Shown piece after piece: positions 62,866-64,000 of a stretch of 64,000 nucleotides of DNA. The notes beneath the pieces were generated by a model, which was given only the letters and a program-made list of their open reading frames with translations, made no database searches and was not told where the DNA came from. Made by a program: the position numbers and the translations under genes. The number at the start of each line of letters is the position of its first letter. Within the stretch, counting starts at the first letter, position 1. The DNA is from Pelagomonas calceolata. Its lineage: Eukaryota; Sar; Pelagophyceae; Pelagomonadales; Pelagomonadaceae. The DNA lies in NCBI GenBank assembly GCA_918797485.1, contig CAKKNE010000003.1, forward strand, positions 2,790,001-2,854,000, written 5' to 3'.

Positions 62866-63450
62866 TCACTCCGCGATCTCGGGCGACGCCGCGGAGTTGT
62901 CGGCGGCGACCTGCTCGATGAAGGGCAGGAACTTCCCGTTGAACGTGATGACGACCCGCTTCTCGCCCATCTTGCCGACGGTCCCGCCCACCGTCATGTA
63001 GAAGTCGATGGCCGACATGATGCCGTCGCCGAACTTCTCGTTGATCAGCAGCTTGATGGCGTTGCCGTAGTGCGTGATGGCCTCGTACGTCCGGTAGACG
63101 TTCGGTTCCTTGAGGATTTCCGGGTCCCAGCCGCGGAAGGGCGCCTTGCTGATGGTCTCGAGGTCGGCGGCGGAGATGCCGGGCACGGCCTTCTTGAGCT
63201 TGGGCAGCGTCTCCGGTTTCAATTGGGCCTGTCCTAACAAAAGTTGCGTCGTGTACGTGTTCGTGAAACCCAGCTCGTCGGCGATCTGGTCGAAGGTCTT
63301 GCCCGACTTCTCCTTGGCGCTCAAGAGGCGATCAGCCAAGTCGCCGATGGGCGGCTCGGCCATCAGACGCGTACTACGGATGGCCGCACGTGGCGCCAGC
63401 AGTGCGGCGACGGACGTGAACATCAGGGAGAGCGAGAAGAGGGGGGCCAT
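62866..63450 (-). CDS. cynS: Cyanate hydratase (cyanase) with N-terminal leader
   Basis: The protein has 194 aa from the ATG at 63448-63450 (the frame upstream begins with TTG). Residues about 1-30 form a hydrophobic leader (MAPLFSLSLMFTSVAALLAPRA). The cyanase body follows: KTFDQIADELG, QAQLKPETLPKL, then the catalytic region YRTYEAITHYG (Arg and Glu) and FGDGIMSAIDFYM (Ser). Cyanase turns cyanate and bicarbonate into ammonia and CO2. Many marine algae use cyanate as a nitrogen source. The leader suggests plastid or secretory targeting. Confidence 0.93.
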   Translation of the reverse strand: MAPLFSLSLMFTSVAALLAPRAAIRSTRLMAEPPIGDLADRLLSAKEKSGKTFDQIADELGFTNTYTTQLLLGQAQLKPETLPKLKKAVPGISAADLETISKAPFRGWDPEILKEPNVYRTYEAITHYGNAIKLLINEKFGDGIMSAIDFYMTVGGTVGKMGEKRVVITFNGKFLPFIEQVAADNSAASPEIAE

Positions 63451-63786
63451 TTTCACTATATGTGCTGCTGCTGTGTGCAAGGGTTACGTACAAAGGGCTA
63501 TGCGACAGGAGTTTGGGCGTGTGGAACAATTGCACGGAGAGCGGCACTTGTGACAGCGATTTCGGGTTTTTCGTTGCACCACCGCCTCATCGCATACCGG
63601 CCCGCCCTCGGACGCATCGTAGATGCCCCGGGACGACTGGGCGTTTGCTTCGAATCGGCGCTTTCATGGCTGGGCCATCTCTTGGCTTGGCAAAAGAGGA
63701 TAAAGCCGCTCCGCCCGCGGCGTCGACGCAGCCCTCGGCACGAACGAAGCGGCAGCCCCAGCAAACGGGCTGCCCCGGCACCAGTC
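63451..63786. other. Divergent promoter region without palindrome
   Basis: This lies between the cyanase gene and the start of the last gene. I see no palindromic element or other repeat. Confidence 0.4.
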
Positions 63787-64000
63787 ATGGGGCTCCGCCT
63801 CCTCGCGGCAGCCCTCCTCACGGCCACAGCGCACGCGGCCTGCGAAGTATGCATGAAATACCTGGACGAGACCTGGGCGAACCGCAGCAAGTACCCATGC
63901 AATCAAACGTGGGCGGAGGCGCAAGGTTACGATGATTGTTCTCCACAAACATTAAGCTTTGAACAGGGAATGTACCTCGAAAGGACGTGCTCGGAGAACG
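63787..64000 (+). CDS. 5' end of a secreted Cys-containing protein gene (3' end outside window)
   Basis: An ATG at 63787 opens a frame that runs to the window end without a stop (71 codons seen). The start MGLRLLAAALLTATAHAA is a good signal peptide. It is followed by CEVCMKYLDETW and other Cys (YPCNQ, DDCSPQ, ERTCSEN), as in secreted or luminal proteins. The CxxC near the cleavage site recalls saposin- or ARMET-like proteins, only weakly. It is divergent from the cyanase gene. Confidence 0.6.
   Translation, partial: MGLRLLAAALLTATAHAACEVCMKYLDETWANRSKYPCNQTWAEAQGYDDCSPQTLSFEQGMYLERTCSEN

Overview
This window looks like nuclear DNA of a compact, GC-rich unicellular eukaryotic alga. The best fit is a pelagophyte-type stramenopile (Aureococcus or Pelagomonas kind). 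This rests on spliceosomal introns, a ribosomal protein L38 gene, an ATG16-like autophagy gene, HECT and USP ubiquitin enzymes, a carotenoid-isomerase-like gene, several proteins with plastid-type or secretory N-termini, and short introns with transposon-like terminal inverted repeats and target-site duplications. Such 'introner' introns are established in Aureococcus. No species call is possible from the sequence alone. I see no prokaryotic operons, rRNA, tRNA, CRISPR array or virus-like element.

About 43 protein genes fill most of the window, largely on alternating strands, as divergent pairs with shared 200-540 bp promoter regions and convergent pairs whose stop codons are often only 12-23 bp apart. 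Most genes are single-exon. Regions: 1-7 kb, a secreted Cys-rich protein end, a plastid-type protein, a coiled-coil protein, an RBBP9-like hydrolase and ATG16. 7-16 kb, an ankyrin protein, a carotenoid isomerase-like enzyme, a MYND/TPR protein, a HECT E3 and a RING protein. 16-25 kb, a ferredoxin-domain protein, an HTTM protein, a USP protease, a Gfo/Idh/MocA dehydrogenase and a WW/zinc-finger protein. 25-38 kb, an introner-split gene, a small zinc-finger protein, a PTEN/tensin-like protein, a kinase, a REEP-like protein, a Sel1/COA7-like protein, a band-7 protein and a second MYND/TPR copy. 38-53 kb, an MgtC family protein, an acetyltransferase, a NEMP-like membrane protein with an introner, a SPRY-like protein, an EF-hand/WW protein, F-box-like proteins, a GBP-like GTPase and a GNAT-CPBP fusion. 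53-64 kb, RPL38, a PrmC methyltransferase, a PAPS-transporter-like protein, an exostosin, an introner-split secreted protein, a UDP-sugar pyrophosphorylase, cyanase and the start of another secreted protein.

Two repeat systems stand out. (1) A 20-26 bp imperfect palindrome, with arms GCTAGCG and CACTAGC around a TGTAAGR core, occurs 18 times. Every copy is intergenic and lies upstream of at least one start codon, and 13 copies lie between divergent start codons. It behaves like a common promoter element that I do not recognise from the literature. (2) A family of introner introns (three clear cases) carries terminal inverted repeats, a built-in branch-point-like stretch and 3' splice site, and 9-10 bp target duplications. 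A related GC-rich core is also found in 5' leaders. One introner makes a GC-AG intron.
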